From NCBI GenBank assembly GCA_038380795.1, contig CM076279.1, forward strand, positions 9,439,001 to 9,503,000: 64,000 nucleotides of DNA. Direction: 5' to 3'. How positions within the stretch are numbered: the stretch's first letter is position 1; each line of letters starts with the position of its first letter. Of the stretch, positions 22,983-34,030 are shown in pieces. The notes under the pieces are model-generated. The model was not told the DNA's origin, did not search any database, and was given only the letters and a program-made list of their open reading frames with translations. Position numbers and translations under genes: made by a program. The stretch is from Pyrocephalus nanus. Lineage: Eukaryota; Chordata; Aves; Passeriformes; Tyrannidae.

Positions 22983-24724
22983 AGAGCAGTGTTTGAACAG
23001 GGTTGCCAGTGAAAGGTGGGTGTGTAAGGGGTTTGCCTGTAAGACAGACACAGTCCTGGCCTGACCCTGAGCCCGTCCCAAGAGCCCAGTGGCCCAGGCA
23101 GGACGTGGCTATGGATAAGAAAATGTTTTTTCCTGCAAGATGAGGGGGCTGTGTGGAGGGACAGCAGATCTCCTCTGAGCTTTGTTTTCTGTCTGCAGAT
23201 GCAAAGATCCCCTTTTCCATTTCCATTTCCCGGATTTTCATTTCTGGGCCTCTGACCTGGCACTTGGAGGCTGTATTTGGGAAACTTCCCAGGTGTTCCT
23301 CTGAAATTATTTGCACTTTATTTCCTGTTCCAGCCCAAGAGGGAGCATTTGGTCAGCAGGCCCAAGCAGTGTCCACTCTTTGTTACTTCTGCCCTCCAAG
23401 GCCCCTCAGTAACCACTGCCAGAGAAAGTTGGCCCCCAAGGCTTGAATTACAGTGAAGCCATGGATAGAAAATACACCATGAAATTTTATGGCTCCTGTG
23501 AAGGGGCTGCCATCTGCTTTTTCTTTTTTACCCCCCCTTTTTTTTTTTATAGCCATTCCACAGTCTATTAAACCATTACTGTCTGCTCCCCCCTTCCCAC
23601 CAAGGTCTGTGTCCATTTCAAAATACAACACTTGGGATTTCAAAGCAGCCCTTGGGAATTCCCCAGATCATTCACGCTGTACAGACCTTTACTGATTTAT
23701 TTATTTATTTTTTTAAATTGTAATCTATTCGTTCACATGCATAGGTACATATTGTTCTCAGCCCCTTGGCCTCCCTCCTCCACCTGCTCTTCCTTCACAC
23801 AAAACAGAAATACCTTGTGAGGAGTCTGAGCAAGAATTGCTGTGTCTGGTTGTGCTTTGCTGGTCCTGTATAGAGGGATACTTTGAATTTGCAGTTTGAG
23901 GCTCCTCCTGCCACGGGAGGCAAAGGCTGCAGGTACTGGGCTGCTTTGCAGAATTACTCGTAGTCCTACAAGCTGTAGGGCTGTGAGTACTTTCCACCTG
24001 AGAACATATCAGGCTCCAAACACCAAACCCAATCCCAAGTGCTCTGTCTCCTCTTGCTTTCCTGTGCTGTTGCTGCTGCATCTCCTTCCTCAGTGTTCTT
24101 TTAGAAAGAGGGAACAGGATTCCACTTGTTTCTGGAAATGGCTTTTGCACATGTGGGGAGCTCTGCCATTTCTTGTGACGGGAGGGTTTTCCTTCCCTTT
24201 AAACATGAGGGTGGGTTTCATATCTCCCTCCCTCCCTCCCACCTCCCCCCCAAGTTTTTCATTCTGGAAGGTGGAACAAAACCCCTTCAGCTGTGACAGG
24301 TGGGCCTGGGAGGGAACACACAGAGCCCGCCGGGTGCTGGAATCGCTCTGCAGGGAACACATGAGGCCGGATCCTGAGCACGGCATTCCTGCCAGTTCCC
24401 TCCTTAGGCTGATCCATCTCTAAAACAAACCAGTTTTCCACAGCAAATGTATCCCTGCAACCTATGAATCTGCTGAAAGGGGCCTGCAGGTGCCAGGGGT
24501 GTGATTGTGCCTTGATTACAGGATCACTCTCCGCTGATCCTTGGGTAAAAAGCACAGGTTGGTTTTCCACCCCATCCCCATCTCCTTTTCCTGCTGCTCC
24601 TGCATTGCACAAACGGGTATCCAGGCAGGCTGGAAAAGCCCAGGGCAGTGCTGATGCTGTGGTTACAAGCCCAGCAATGCTGCTGACTCGTCTGTAGCAG
24701 CACAGATGGCTCAGATGTTCCCAG
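22983..24724. other. Non-coding interval with simple repeats
   Basis: No gene recognised. Simple sequence: a T/C tract near 23520-23550, (TTTA)n at 23695-23714, and (CCCT)n to poly-C at 24224-24252. The 175-codon frame at 23896-24423 crosses the CCCT tract and looks like chance. Confidence 0.5.
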
Positions 24725-25075
24725 TGATTTACGCTCCGGAGTTATTCCGAGATGCTGCGTGATGGTTTAGGGCCACCTGCAGCATCCCGGGGAGGAGGAG
24801 ACTCTCGCTGCCTCGCCAGCCGAACTGAGAAGCTGCATTTCATCTTCCCAGCGCTGCAAACAGGGCTCTGGACACGCGGCTTCCCCCGCGGCTCCCGCTT
24901 CCCAGCGCGATCCTGCTCCGCAGCGCAGATCCCACGGCTGCTCCGGGCACCTGGGAACCACTAGAGGGAGATGGGAATGGCTCCCTATCTGTAATTCTCG
25001 GGTTTTCAGTAACGAATATCAATCAGCCTCTGCAGCTGCACGGCTGGAACGAGGCTCGGGTAGCTCTCCAGGACC
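24725..25075. promoter_or_regulatory. CpG-rich patch, possible small CpG island
   Basis: I count about 25 CpGs in roughly 330 bases, far above the surroundings. Clusters include 'acgcggcttcccccgcggct' (24872-24891) and 'cccagcgcgatcctgctccg' (24900-24919). This density could mark an unmethylated island at a distal promoter or enhancer. No TATA box, first exon or donor site is convincing on either strand, so promoter function is inference only. It ends about 160 bases before the first copy of the 25-27 kb repeat. Confidence 0.35.
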
Positions 25076-25234
25076 TTCCCTACCTGGGGAGGAGAGATGA
25101 GTCCTTATTTTGGGGAGCATCTTTGGCTTTTTGTTAATATAAATCACACAGCTTCGCTCCGTGCTTGAACTCCTAAAACAAACCCTGAGTGAGGCTTCCA
25201 TTCAGACTGAACAGGAGTTATTCCACTCCTCTGA

Positions 25235-25500
25235 GAAATTATATGATATAGGGGACTAATTTAGGTACATTGCACATGTAATTGTGATGATTTGTTGTTT
25301 GTCAGGTTTTTTTACCAGGGATAAAAGGGGTTTTGGGGTATCTGTAGCCACAGGCAGAGTTCAAGGGTAACTACCTTTCCCCATCCCTGATTTAAGCCAG
25401 AATTCAACATTTGTCTTTAAGGTCTGTGCTGGTCTGTGCTGCCAGTGCTCAAATGGCAATTTGAAAACTGAAACTGGAATCATGAATACTTTCCACTCTA
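25235..25500 (+). repeat. Local repeat family, copy 1 (right part only)
   Basis: Aligns with the right two thirds of copy 3. Shared words include 'acatgtaattgtg.tgattt' (25271), 'ccacaggcagagt' (25349), 'ccccatccctgatttaagcc' (25379) and 'ctggtctg.gctgccagtg'. The offset to copy 3 is 1456 bases. By eye it is about 70-75% identical. Not a family I recognise. Confidence 0.8.
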
Positions 25501-25656
25501 AAATGTGGATCTTGCTTGATAATACATGGAAACACACAGAAACATTGGTTTGAAAGAAGTTCATGTGACTAAAATTAAGAAAACTATTGTTTCCAGTGTG
25601 TTCCTTTCAAACACGGATTTTCCTTCCTTCCCTTTTTTTCCATCTTCTTGCTGTGA

Positions 25657-25860
25657 TTAAAAAAAAAGAAAAAAAAAAAAAAGAGAGACAGAAAGGGGAA
25701 AAAAGCTAAAAGTAGTGAACTGTGTGAGAGAGAAGGATTGTTGAAAACTGAGGCACAGTTTCTTGGTTTGAAACAATGTGAGAATTTTCATTACTTGCAT
25801 TGGAAAAAAAACCAAAACAAAACAAAAAAAAACAACAAACCAACACACACAACACCAAAT
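25657..25860. repeat. A-rich low-complexity stretches
   Basis: Two A-rich runs, near 25659-25687 (A runs broken by single G) and near 25804-25860 (A runs broken by CC and C, grading into CAACACACACAACACC). They lie between copies 1 and 2 of the local repeat. Confidence 0.75.
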
Positions 25861-26324
25861 CCTGAGCAAACCCAAACCTCATGTGCAAACTGTCAGATTC
25901 TTTCAGAAGCTGTTTTTCACTTGAAAGCACTTGCTCACAGAAAGCATTTTGCCCAGCCTTGTTACGAACACAAAAGCAGCACCTAATTGGTTTATATGTT
26001 GACAGGCATCTTATTACTGGGAATAACAGTGCGGGTGTTTCCCCCCCTAAGATGCGGGATCGCCCCGGACTCCGGGAGGGAGGGCGGGGCTGCACCCTGC
26101 CATCCACCAGCCATGGGATTTGCTGCTGGGAGAGGAGGAAACAGTTCTAGTGGCTTCATTTCTGCCTTTGCCATTGCAAATCAGGTGTTTGGAAATGCCA
26201 CCTGGGTGCTGGGAGCGTGTCTGAGGTGATGGTGTTTGGTGTCTGTGCCCTCAGGGCCCGTCACGGTCCGGTTGGGGTGTCAGGAGTTCTGCTGGACGCT
26301 GGAGCTGTTAAACTGGGGAGATTT

Positions 26325-26556
26325 GGGGCAGAGCTGAGCCAAAGTGGTGCCTGTTTTGTAAATCCATCCTGGAGCTGTGGTGCTGGCAGTGTGCAGAGCC
26401 CAAAGGCCCCACACTCTGCCCTGAAGCTCCTGGTTTCCCTTCTCTTTACATTGTTGGAGGTGACACCTTGAATGTTGCAACCTTAAATACAGACAACATG
26501 CAGTGGTGTTGATTTGCTGTTCTTCAGCTTTTCCTCCTGGGATAAAAACAATGGGG
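26325..26556 (+). repeat. Local repeat family, copy 2 (left part only)
   Basis: Tandem with copy 3 at a 237-base period. Shared words include 'caaagtggtgcctg.tttgt' (26340), 'aatccatcctggagctg' (26361), 'gtgtgcagagccca.aggc' and 'gttgatttgctgttcttcag' (26509). It stops at the G run 26553-26564 and lacks the right half found in copies 1 and 3. Confidence 0.88.
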
Positions 26557-26560
26557 GGGG

Positions 26561-26960
26561 GGGGACAGAACTGACCCAAAGTGGTGCCTGATTTGTGAAT
26601 CCATCCTGGAGCTGCCATGCTGGAGGTGTGCAGAGCCCAGAGGCACCACTGCCCTGATGCTCCTGATTTCCTTTCTCCTTACATGGTTGGAGTTGACACC
26701 TTGAATTTTATGGCCCTAATTATAAACAACATGTAATTGTGTTGATTTGCTGTTCTTCAGCTTTTCCACCCAGGAAAAAAACCAGTTTGGGGGCCATTTG
26801 TAACCACAGGCAGAGTACATGGGTGCCTGCATTTCCCCATCCCTGATTTAAGCCAGATTTCAGGGTTTATCTTCCAGGTAAAGGCTGGTCTGCGCTGCCA
26901 GTGGCTGAGTGGCAGTTGGAAATCTGAAACTAGAATGATAAAAACTTCCCAGTGACTTTG
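26561..26960 (+). repeat. Local repeat family, copy 3 (fullest copy)
   Basis: About 400 bases joining the left part shared with copy 2 (26561-26785) to the right part shared with copy 1 (about 26700-26960). It therefore defines the unit. It contains no long open frame, no CR1 or SINE hallmark, and no tRNA-like promoter boxes that I can identify. Confidence 0.85.
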
Positions 26961-27599
26961 TGCTGGCTGAGGTTTTACCTGGGGATCCCAGGAGACACCA
27001 GAGGAAGGTTTCCTGCTTGCTGAGCACTGGCATGTAGCTCACACACTAATTAAACATTAAGGGGCATCTCCAGAAGTGCCTGCACAAGGAAAACAGCTGA
27101 GACCCCAACAGCTTCAGCGTATTCAAAAGGTTCTTTGCCTCTCCAAATCTCTGCTATCTACTGGGAACTGGCAACCCCCACTTGGTGGCAACTTAGTGGC
27201 CCAATGCAACCTTCAGCTCAGAGTAAATTAGAGCTGGTGTAAAACCATGACAGAAATCACACTTGAGCACAAGGCCACTAGTCCAAGCCCTTTGAGGGGT
27301 CTGCTCCTACAGGGTTTTGCTGCCCAGGCATCCTTGTGAGCCTCATCTGGCTCACCATGAACCTCCAGCTGGTGCAGAATTGCTGCCTCCTGGTTCACCT
27401 CATCCCTCCTGGCTCCAAATGATGAACATTTTGGGGGGAAATGAAGGGCTATGTGACAATTAATTACTCCAAAAGGCCATTGAACAGCTGAGAGGTGGAT
27501 GAGGAATGTGTTTGTGCCCTGGCACAGCTCTCCTTGCTGGACCATAAAGAGAACTTGGGCCTTTATGGGGAACTGAGCAGGGAGAAGATTCCTGTGTTG
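26961..27599. other. Non-coding interval, nothing recognised
   Basis: No gene. The frames on the minus strand (27228-27644) run into the neighbouring CR1. Confidence 0.5.
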
Positions 27600-28010
27600 T
27601 AGAATCATAGAATGGTTTGGGTTCAAAGGGACCTTAAAGATCATTCAGTTCTTCCTCCCTGTCATGGGCAGGGACACCTTCCACCAGCCCAGGTTGCTCC
27701 AAGCCCCATCCAACCTGGCCTTGGACACTTCCAGGGATGGGGCAGCCACAGCTTCTCTGGGCAACCTGTGCCAGGGCCTCACCACACTCACAGGGAAGTA
27801 TTTCTTCCCAATATAATCTAAATCTACTCTTCTTCAGGTTAAAACCATTCCCCCTTGTCCTGTCACTCCAGGCCCTAGTCTGATGTCCCACTCCAGCTCT
27901 CCTGGAGCCCCTTTAGACCCTGGAAGTGGCCCTAAAGTCTCCCTGGAGCCTTTTCTTTTTCAGGCTGAACACCCCCAGCTCTCCCAGCCTGTCTTCATAG
28001 GGGATGATCT
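27600..28010 (-). mobile_element. CR1 LINE 3' fragment, ~410 bp
   Basis: 3' end with octamer tail at 27600 ('tagaatcatagaatgg'). Then 'gaccttaaagatcattcag', the 'caacctggccttggac' block, 'ccccttgtcctgtcactcca', and a region from 27885 ('gtcccactccagctctcctg') to 'agcctgtcttcatagg' (~27998). The last part differs from the 22 kb copy and resembles the more typical CR1 text with 'tcttcatagg', so it may be a different subfamily. Confidence 0.93.
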
Positions 28011-31000
28011 GTTTTGATCCTCGGGCCCAGAGGCCCAGGGTGGTCCTCGCCCCATGGACTGGGAAAGCTCCAGGGCAAAGCCAAATCCCTTGTTTAGGCA
28101 CTGGGTTTGCTTTTTGCTTCTCTTTTAAACCAGAGCATCTGTCTCTCCTCCTGCTTTCCTGCCCAGTTCATCCCGGGCAGAGCAGACACAGAACCTGCAG
28201 CACCACCAGGCACTGAGGAACCAACAGGTTTTGTGAGAGGAGGGGCTGAGCCCACCAAAGGAACTTCACCCCCAAGGGCCTGGGCAAAGGCAGGGCTTTC
28301 CTGCAAAGCTGGGATGTGCTGGAGGGGGCTCCTGCTTGACAAAGGAAAACTTACCCCATATCCTAATGGGGGAGAGGGAAATGTCTCCTTAAGAAGCGTG
28401 GAATGACTTGTGGGAAGAAAAAAAAAAAAAGGGGGACTTATTTGGAAAAGGCTGGAGAATGCCCCACACACAACAGCCCGGGGGCTGGGAACAGAGCAGT
28501 TTGATTGCTCCATGCGTGGCCACCTTTGCTGTGCTGGCAAAGGAGAGGAATCAGCAGGAATCTTACCTGGAATGGGGCACTGGCACAGCCTGGAGCCCAC
28601 ACCATGGAATTCAGAGGAGCAGTGCAAGGGGCTGTCAGAACACAGAGGTGTTTCTGCATCTCAGTGAAGGCTGGCAGTGCCCAGCCCCAAAGCCAGGCCC
28701 ATCCAGGGCAGCTGTGAACCTTCAACCACCTCGACTGCCTGCGACACAGAGGCTCTTTTTGTGCGAAAAACCCTCTCCCTTCTTGTAAAATATATATGTT
28801 TTCTGGCGTATGCTCCACTGAGCAATGAAGATGTGTTGTGGTACTTATGTCTCAGATCCTTTAAGCCCTGAGTGTGTCCACGGGCAGTCAGAGCCATCCC
28901 TGAGCAGGAGAGAACACGGTCTGGCAGGCACTTAAATTTAATAAACCCATGGATTTTTCACACCAGGCTCCCAGGCTCTTGTCAGCCTTTCCACAGTGCT
29001 GGAGAACACGTGGGGCTGTGAATGCCATGTGGTGTTCCCAAGGCTGTGGCATCTTTTAAAACCAGTCAAATGTGGCCTTGATGGAACAGCAGCAAACCTT
29101 GCCAAGGATTTACTGCTGAAGGGCTTTCAGTAGGAAACACCCCCCACACACACCCCCCTCTGTGCTTCCCACAAAATCAGAACTTTGATTAAAAAACAAA
29201 TTCCCATCAGGAAAAACAGGTCAGAGCCTTTCACTGGGGGTTTAGTGAAACGTCTCATTTCTCAAATGGAATGGAAAAATTTCAGTTCGAGAGTAATTCA
29301 TGTTTACTGCCTGAGAGCCACCCCCTGACCTGAAATATGTCCCCAAGGATGTGCCTGGGCTTGGCTGCTGTGAGAGCAGCAGGGCAGGACTCCTGTGCAG
29401 GTTATCTGAGTGGGTGCAGTCTGGGGCTGAACTGACCTAAAAACAAGCAGTGAAGCAGAAATTCTGATTTTTGAGCAGATTTGGGGGTTGGTAAAGCCAC
29501 AAATGCATCTAGAGAATAGTCCTAATTTCCATCTCCCAGGCAGAGAAGCTGGTGTTTAATTGGGATTGTTTACTTGCTATTATTATTTGCTGTTATGGGG
29601 TGTGTGTATATATAATAATAAAGAGTATAATAACAAAGATCAGTGATATTTACTATTATGGGCTGTGTGGGCATGAGTTTAGAGTGTCAAAGAGAGCCCT
29701 GCAGGAGATCCACACAGTGAGGACCTCATGTCTTCAGTAGGATTTCTCACCTAATGCCAACCTCCAGCAGTGAAACGAGAGGATGTTTTCCTTCAGGCTG
29801 CTGAGGGGAATGCTACCCTGGAAAATTTTTAATTTTAGGTGTTGAAACCCAGCTATTTCCTGCACTCTACATTTGTGTGACACATCCATGACATAACTGA
29901 GACTTCTGGAAACTCTTAGAAAATTAACCTTCCCCCCACCCCTCTTCCCCCCCGATGTCAGACAAACTGGAAACTCTTTGGAAAGTTGGTTTAAATGGAG
30001 TGTGGGATGTGAAATTAATGTCTCCATGTAGAAAAATGCTGGTTGGTGAAGGCAAGGAGTTTGATGTTCCTCAGCCTGGCTGCTTCTTTTGGTGGTCAAA
30101 CACTGCTTTAGGCCAAGGCTCTGTAAGTGAGGCTGAGACCTTGCCCATAAATCAGAGATAAAACAAGGCCTTTGGTGCAAACATTTCTTCTTTGCTCATT
30201 CCACTGACAAAATAGTCCTGCCTGAGCACATGCCTAACCGTGCTCTCCAATTAGCCTGCTAATTAGGCTCCCAGTATCTGTTTGGTTTATTAATGGGGCC
30301 AAAAGGCTTTTTAAAGCAATGTTAGATAGAGCTGGAATTATTGCTGCTGGGGGGTGGGGGGTACTGAGAGTGTGGGTTGTGTTTTTCGCTTTGTTGTGCT
30401 GAGTTTTGGAGATGTTTGTTCAAAAATCTGCTGTGCTGGGGGCCTGGTGGGGTGAAATATCTCCCCAAATCCATGGGACTAGTACTGGTGGGAATGGGAT
30501 TCAATGGCAGAAGTAATTTTTCAAAGGGTCAGTCCAAGGCTGAAAGTAGAAGCATTTGAGAGAAGGAACTTTCCATTAAGAGGGAAAAGGAGTTGGATAT
30601 TTTTAGAGCCCCACTTTAAAAGTAGAACATTTCAGGTAACTCCAACAAAATGAAACATTGCTTTTTGGCTCAAATTCCTCCAAAAGGAAAAGTTTCATTG
30701 TGGATGAAAAATTCAATTTGTTTAGAAGTGAAAAAAAAAAAAAAACAAATGAGAGTGTTTCTCATGACATAGTTTTCCTTTGTAGAAATACTATTTTCTA
30801 TCAGGAAGAGAAAGAATTTCAGCAGAAAATTCCCTCCTGACTCCTGATACAACCTGTTGTGGCTGCTGGGGAGGAAGAGCAGGGCTGGCTTTTGCATCCT
30901 TCAAGTCTTACCCTCTGCCTTTGATCCCTGCTGATTCACTTCCCACCAGTGCCACCCGTGACACTCCACTCTCAGCCCTTTGTTTTGGGAGGGTTGCTCC

Positions 31001-31373
31001 AAGCTTCCAGCATCCCAGTGGGCATGGAGAAAGAATCTTTATGCAAGTTCCTTCTTGGCCTGAAACAAGCCTGGCTCTTCTTTTACAGGCTCACCCCGAA
31101 GGAAAAAAAAAAGAGCTTTGTGTGACTCGATGTCCCCTGAGTCACCCTTGTTGGGATGGCACAGCGTGTCAGGGCTCAGGGCACGTTGTGCCATCTCTAC
31201 TCACACATGTGACACAGGGCATGGCCTGTGCTGAGCAAGGACAGGCTGCCTGTTCATCCCCAGCACTAAAAGGACCCTCCTTCCTGGCCTCCTCCTACCC
31301 TGAGAGCAAAGCCTGGCTCTACCCCTGGCACAGCTGCCTTCGTGGGTGGGTTTTGCTCTCAGCCCCTGGGTTC
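28011..31373. other. Non-coding interval, mostly nothing recognised
   Basis: No gene recognised in 3.4 kb. It holds an A run near 28419-28431, a C/CA-rich patch near 29138-29160, an AT patch near 29605-29650 and an A run near 30730-30745. The candidate regulatory block at 30.2 kb is listed separately. Overlapping GC-rich frames at 28.1-28.8 kb lie on both strands and have no family features. Confidence 0.5.
30180..30325. promoter_or_regulatory. Candidate regulatory block with paired homeodomain sites
   Basis: A perfect inverted repeat AATTAGC-CT-GCTAATT lies at 30249-30264; each arm contains a homeodomain core (TAATT or ATTAG). The same block has 'tttattaatgg' (~30286). The block is free of recognisable repeats. 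Binding by a paired or dimeric homeodomain factor is possible but is inference. Confidence 0.3.
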
Positions 31374-31733
31374 AGAGAATCAGAGGATCATGGAATGGTT
31401 TGGGTTGGAAGGGACCTTCAAGACCATCCAGTTTCACCCCCTGCCATGAGCAGGGACGCCTTCCACCAGCCCAGGTTGCTCCAAGCCCCTTCCAACCTGG
31501 CCTTGGACACTTCCAGGGATCCAGGGGCAGCCACAACTTCTCTGGGCAACCTGTGCCAGGGCCTGACCACCCTCATAGGGAAGGATTTCTTCCCAATATC
31601 CCATCTAACCCTGCTCTCTTTTGGTTTGAAGCCATTCTCCCTCATCCTGTCACTCCAGCTCCTGATGAGGAACCCTTCTCCGTCTTCCTTGTAGGTCCTT
31701 TCAGATACTGGAAGGCTGCTTTGATGTCTCCAG
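31374..31733 (-). mobile_element. CR1 LINE 3' fragment, ~360 bp, tail present
   Basis: The 3' end begins with octamer units 'agaatcagaggatcatgg' and 'aatggtttgggttggaaggg'. It continues through 'ttcaagaccatccagtttca', 'ttccaacctggccttggac', 'ccagctcctgatgaggaacc' and ends near 'tttgatgtctccagg'. Its inner part ('ctcctgatgaggaaccc') matches the 54 kb copy, not the 22 kb copy, so these two share a subfamily. Confidence 0.94.
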
Positions 31734-33738
31734 GTGTGTTTGGGTGGTGGACACCACCCTCAGGGGCAGTAGAAGAAAGGGGTTGGACGTCAGCAGAATG
31801 TCTTGGGGTGTTTGACATCTGCCACTCCTCTGTCTAGTTCCTGTCTCCCTATTCTTGGGCTTGTGCAGGATTAGAGCACCCATTCCTTACACCCCATGAG
31901 TGCAGCCCAAGGTCAAACCCAGCATCAGCTCCATGGTCTAGTTAGACACCAATTTGTATTGATTTTTTTAAATTAAATTTACAGATTTAACTATAGACTC
32001 CAAATAGACAGATTTAGGGTCCATAGGGTACATGAACAGGGATAATGTGGGAGAGGACCTTGGGCACAACCCTAGGCCACCTTCAGCAAACAGGCTGTGG
32101 CTTTTCAAACTGAGGGGTCCAAACTGAAATCTGAAGTGGAGCAGCAAAGAAAAATGCAGAGAAGGCTGGAAAGTTTCAATCCTGCCTTGTTGGTTTGTTT
32201 TAATACAGAAAAAACAAACAAATCTTCTTATCAGAAGGAGGCACATTTTCCTCCCAAACTTACATTTTTCATCTACAGTGATGAGGTTTTGTTAAAAGGG
32301 AAAGAATCCATTTTTGGTTTGGGGCAATGAGGAACTCGACTTTTAGGGGTTTTCTTTCTTTCTTTGCTGAAAATTGAAATATTCTGGGGATCTGCTGCAG
32401 GGCGAGGCCCAAACAGCACCAGATCTTGGCAAGGCTTGGAGAGCTCCAAGATCCCTGAAGGAGCATGAGATATTTCAGTGTTCAGAGCTGAAGAGAATTC
32501 CTGCCTTCCCTCCTCAGCCTTTACTTTTATTAGGTCAGGCTCCTCTGTGCTTAAAATGAAGAAAAACCGAGCAGGTTTTGGGGGAAGGAGAGGGTGAAGA
32601 TATTAATAGAAATGAGGGTTTGGTCAGGCACAACGTGCTGGAGACTGCTGGAATATTGGGAACTGTCTGAAGACATAATAGGAAATAAATTGCTTTTTGG
32701 GGGGCTGCTGGGGATTACCAGGAGGTCTGGCTGTTTGTGGGACTGTCCCAAGGGCAGCTCTTATCGGGGAGGGGAGGCTGTTACAGCAAACACTGGGTGT
32801 CTTGTCAGTCCAGAGTGCACATCCCTTGCAGCAAAATTGACGTGACAAAGTGTCCTGGTCATGAATTGAAGGACACTGACCTGGGAGGTGGCGTTTGCAG
32901 TCCAAGGCATCTCTCCAAGGCCTCACTGATAGGGATGTTGGGGCTTGTTTTGTCTGTGACAAACAGGCTTTCTCCTCTTTGACCCCTCCCTGCGGGTCCA
33001 GCAGTGTCACCCTGAGTTCTTTCTCTTTGACTTTATTTTTTTTTTTCAGTTCAGAACTTCATCCCTCTGACCCTGTTTTATCAGAGATAATTGCTCTGGG
33101 TTGGGCAAGAACTGCACAGCTCATCTCTGAGAATCAGCACGACGGCCAAAACACTGATTTAAACCCACATGTTTCCAAAACATCGTTTTTGTTTATCTTG
33201 CTTCTGTGTTGCCCTCCTGTTCACAACCGTGCCAAAATACCTCGAGCAACTTGCTTTACAAAATGTGGCCTTTCAGAAGCTTTATTTAAGTGAACAAAGG
33301 GCAGATCTCGGGAAACATTCAGGCTTTTACTGTAAACAACATCAATAACATCTTTTAATAATGATTATTAATAAATAATATTTTACTGTAAATAACATGA
33401 TTTTAAATGGAAGTCAGTTTTGGTAAGAGGTTGTTGGCAGCAGGTCCAAGGAGATAAAGCAGAGTACAAAAAAAATCCCAGGGGTTCTGTTTGGCAATGC
33501 TTAATCAAACCTGCACTTTGTCCCAGCCCATCCAGGGCAGCTGTGGATGGGCTTCAACCTGGTAAGAAAATCCTGTGGGCATCACTTTTAGTCCTTATTT
33601 TTTAAACTTGAAAAATAGGTTTGATTCGCAGGAAACCTACTGGCATTCCAGCAATTACTTCACTTGAAGGTGTGAAAGGTGCTGCCTTTGTCAGCCTTTG
33701 GGAGAGTACAGGTAGTGAAGCAGAGTTTCAGTTAACTT
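31734..33738. other. Non-coding interval, AT-rich patch
   Basis: No gene recognised. Around 33325-33405 a direct repeat 'ttttactgtaaa.aacat' occurs twice about 55 bases apart in AT-rich sequence rich in TAAT words. Elsewhere nothing stands out. Confidence 0.5.
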
Positions 33739-34030
33739 CATGGAATCTCAGAATGGTTTGGGTTGGAAGGGACCTTCAAGATCATCTTGTTCTACACCCT
33801 GCCACGGGCAGGGACACCTTCCACCAGCCCAGGTTGCTCCAAGCCCCGTCCAACCTGGCCTTGGACACTCCCAGGGATGGGGCAGCCACAGCTTCTCTGG
33901 GCAACCTGTGCCAAGGCCTGCCCACCCTCACAGGGAACAATTTCCTCCTAACATCCAACCCAAATATCTCTTCTTTTAGTTTAGAACCGTCCCCTTGTCC
34001 ATCCCTGTCTGTCCATGTAAAAAGTCCCTT
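33739..34030 (-). mobile_element. CR1 LINE 3' fragment, ~290 bp
   Basis: 3' end with octamer remnant 'catggaatctcagaatgg', then 'ttcaagatcatcttgttct', 'ccccgtccaacctggcc', 'cctcacagggaacaatttcc' and a fading 5' side ending near 'ccatgtaaaaagtccctt'. The 'gggaacaatttc' variant is shared with the 22 kb copy. Confidence 0.93.

Noticed and set aside
30921..31694. 257-codon plus frame
   Set aside because: Its last part is the antisense reading of the CR1 at 31374-31733; the first part has no family features.
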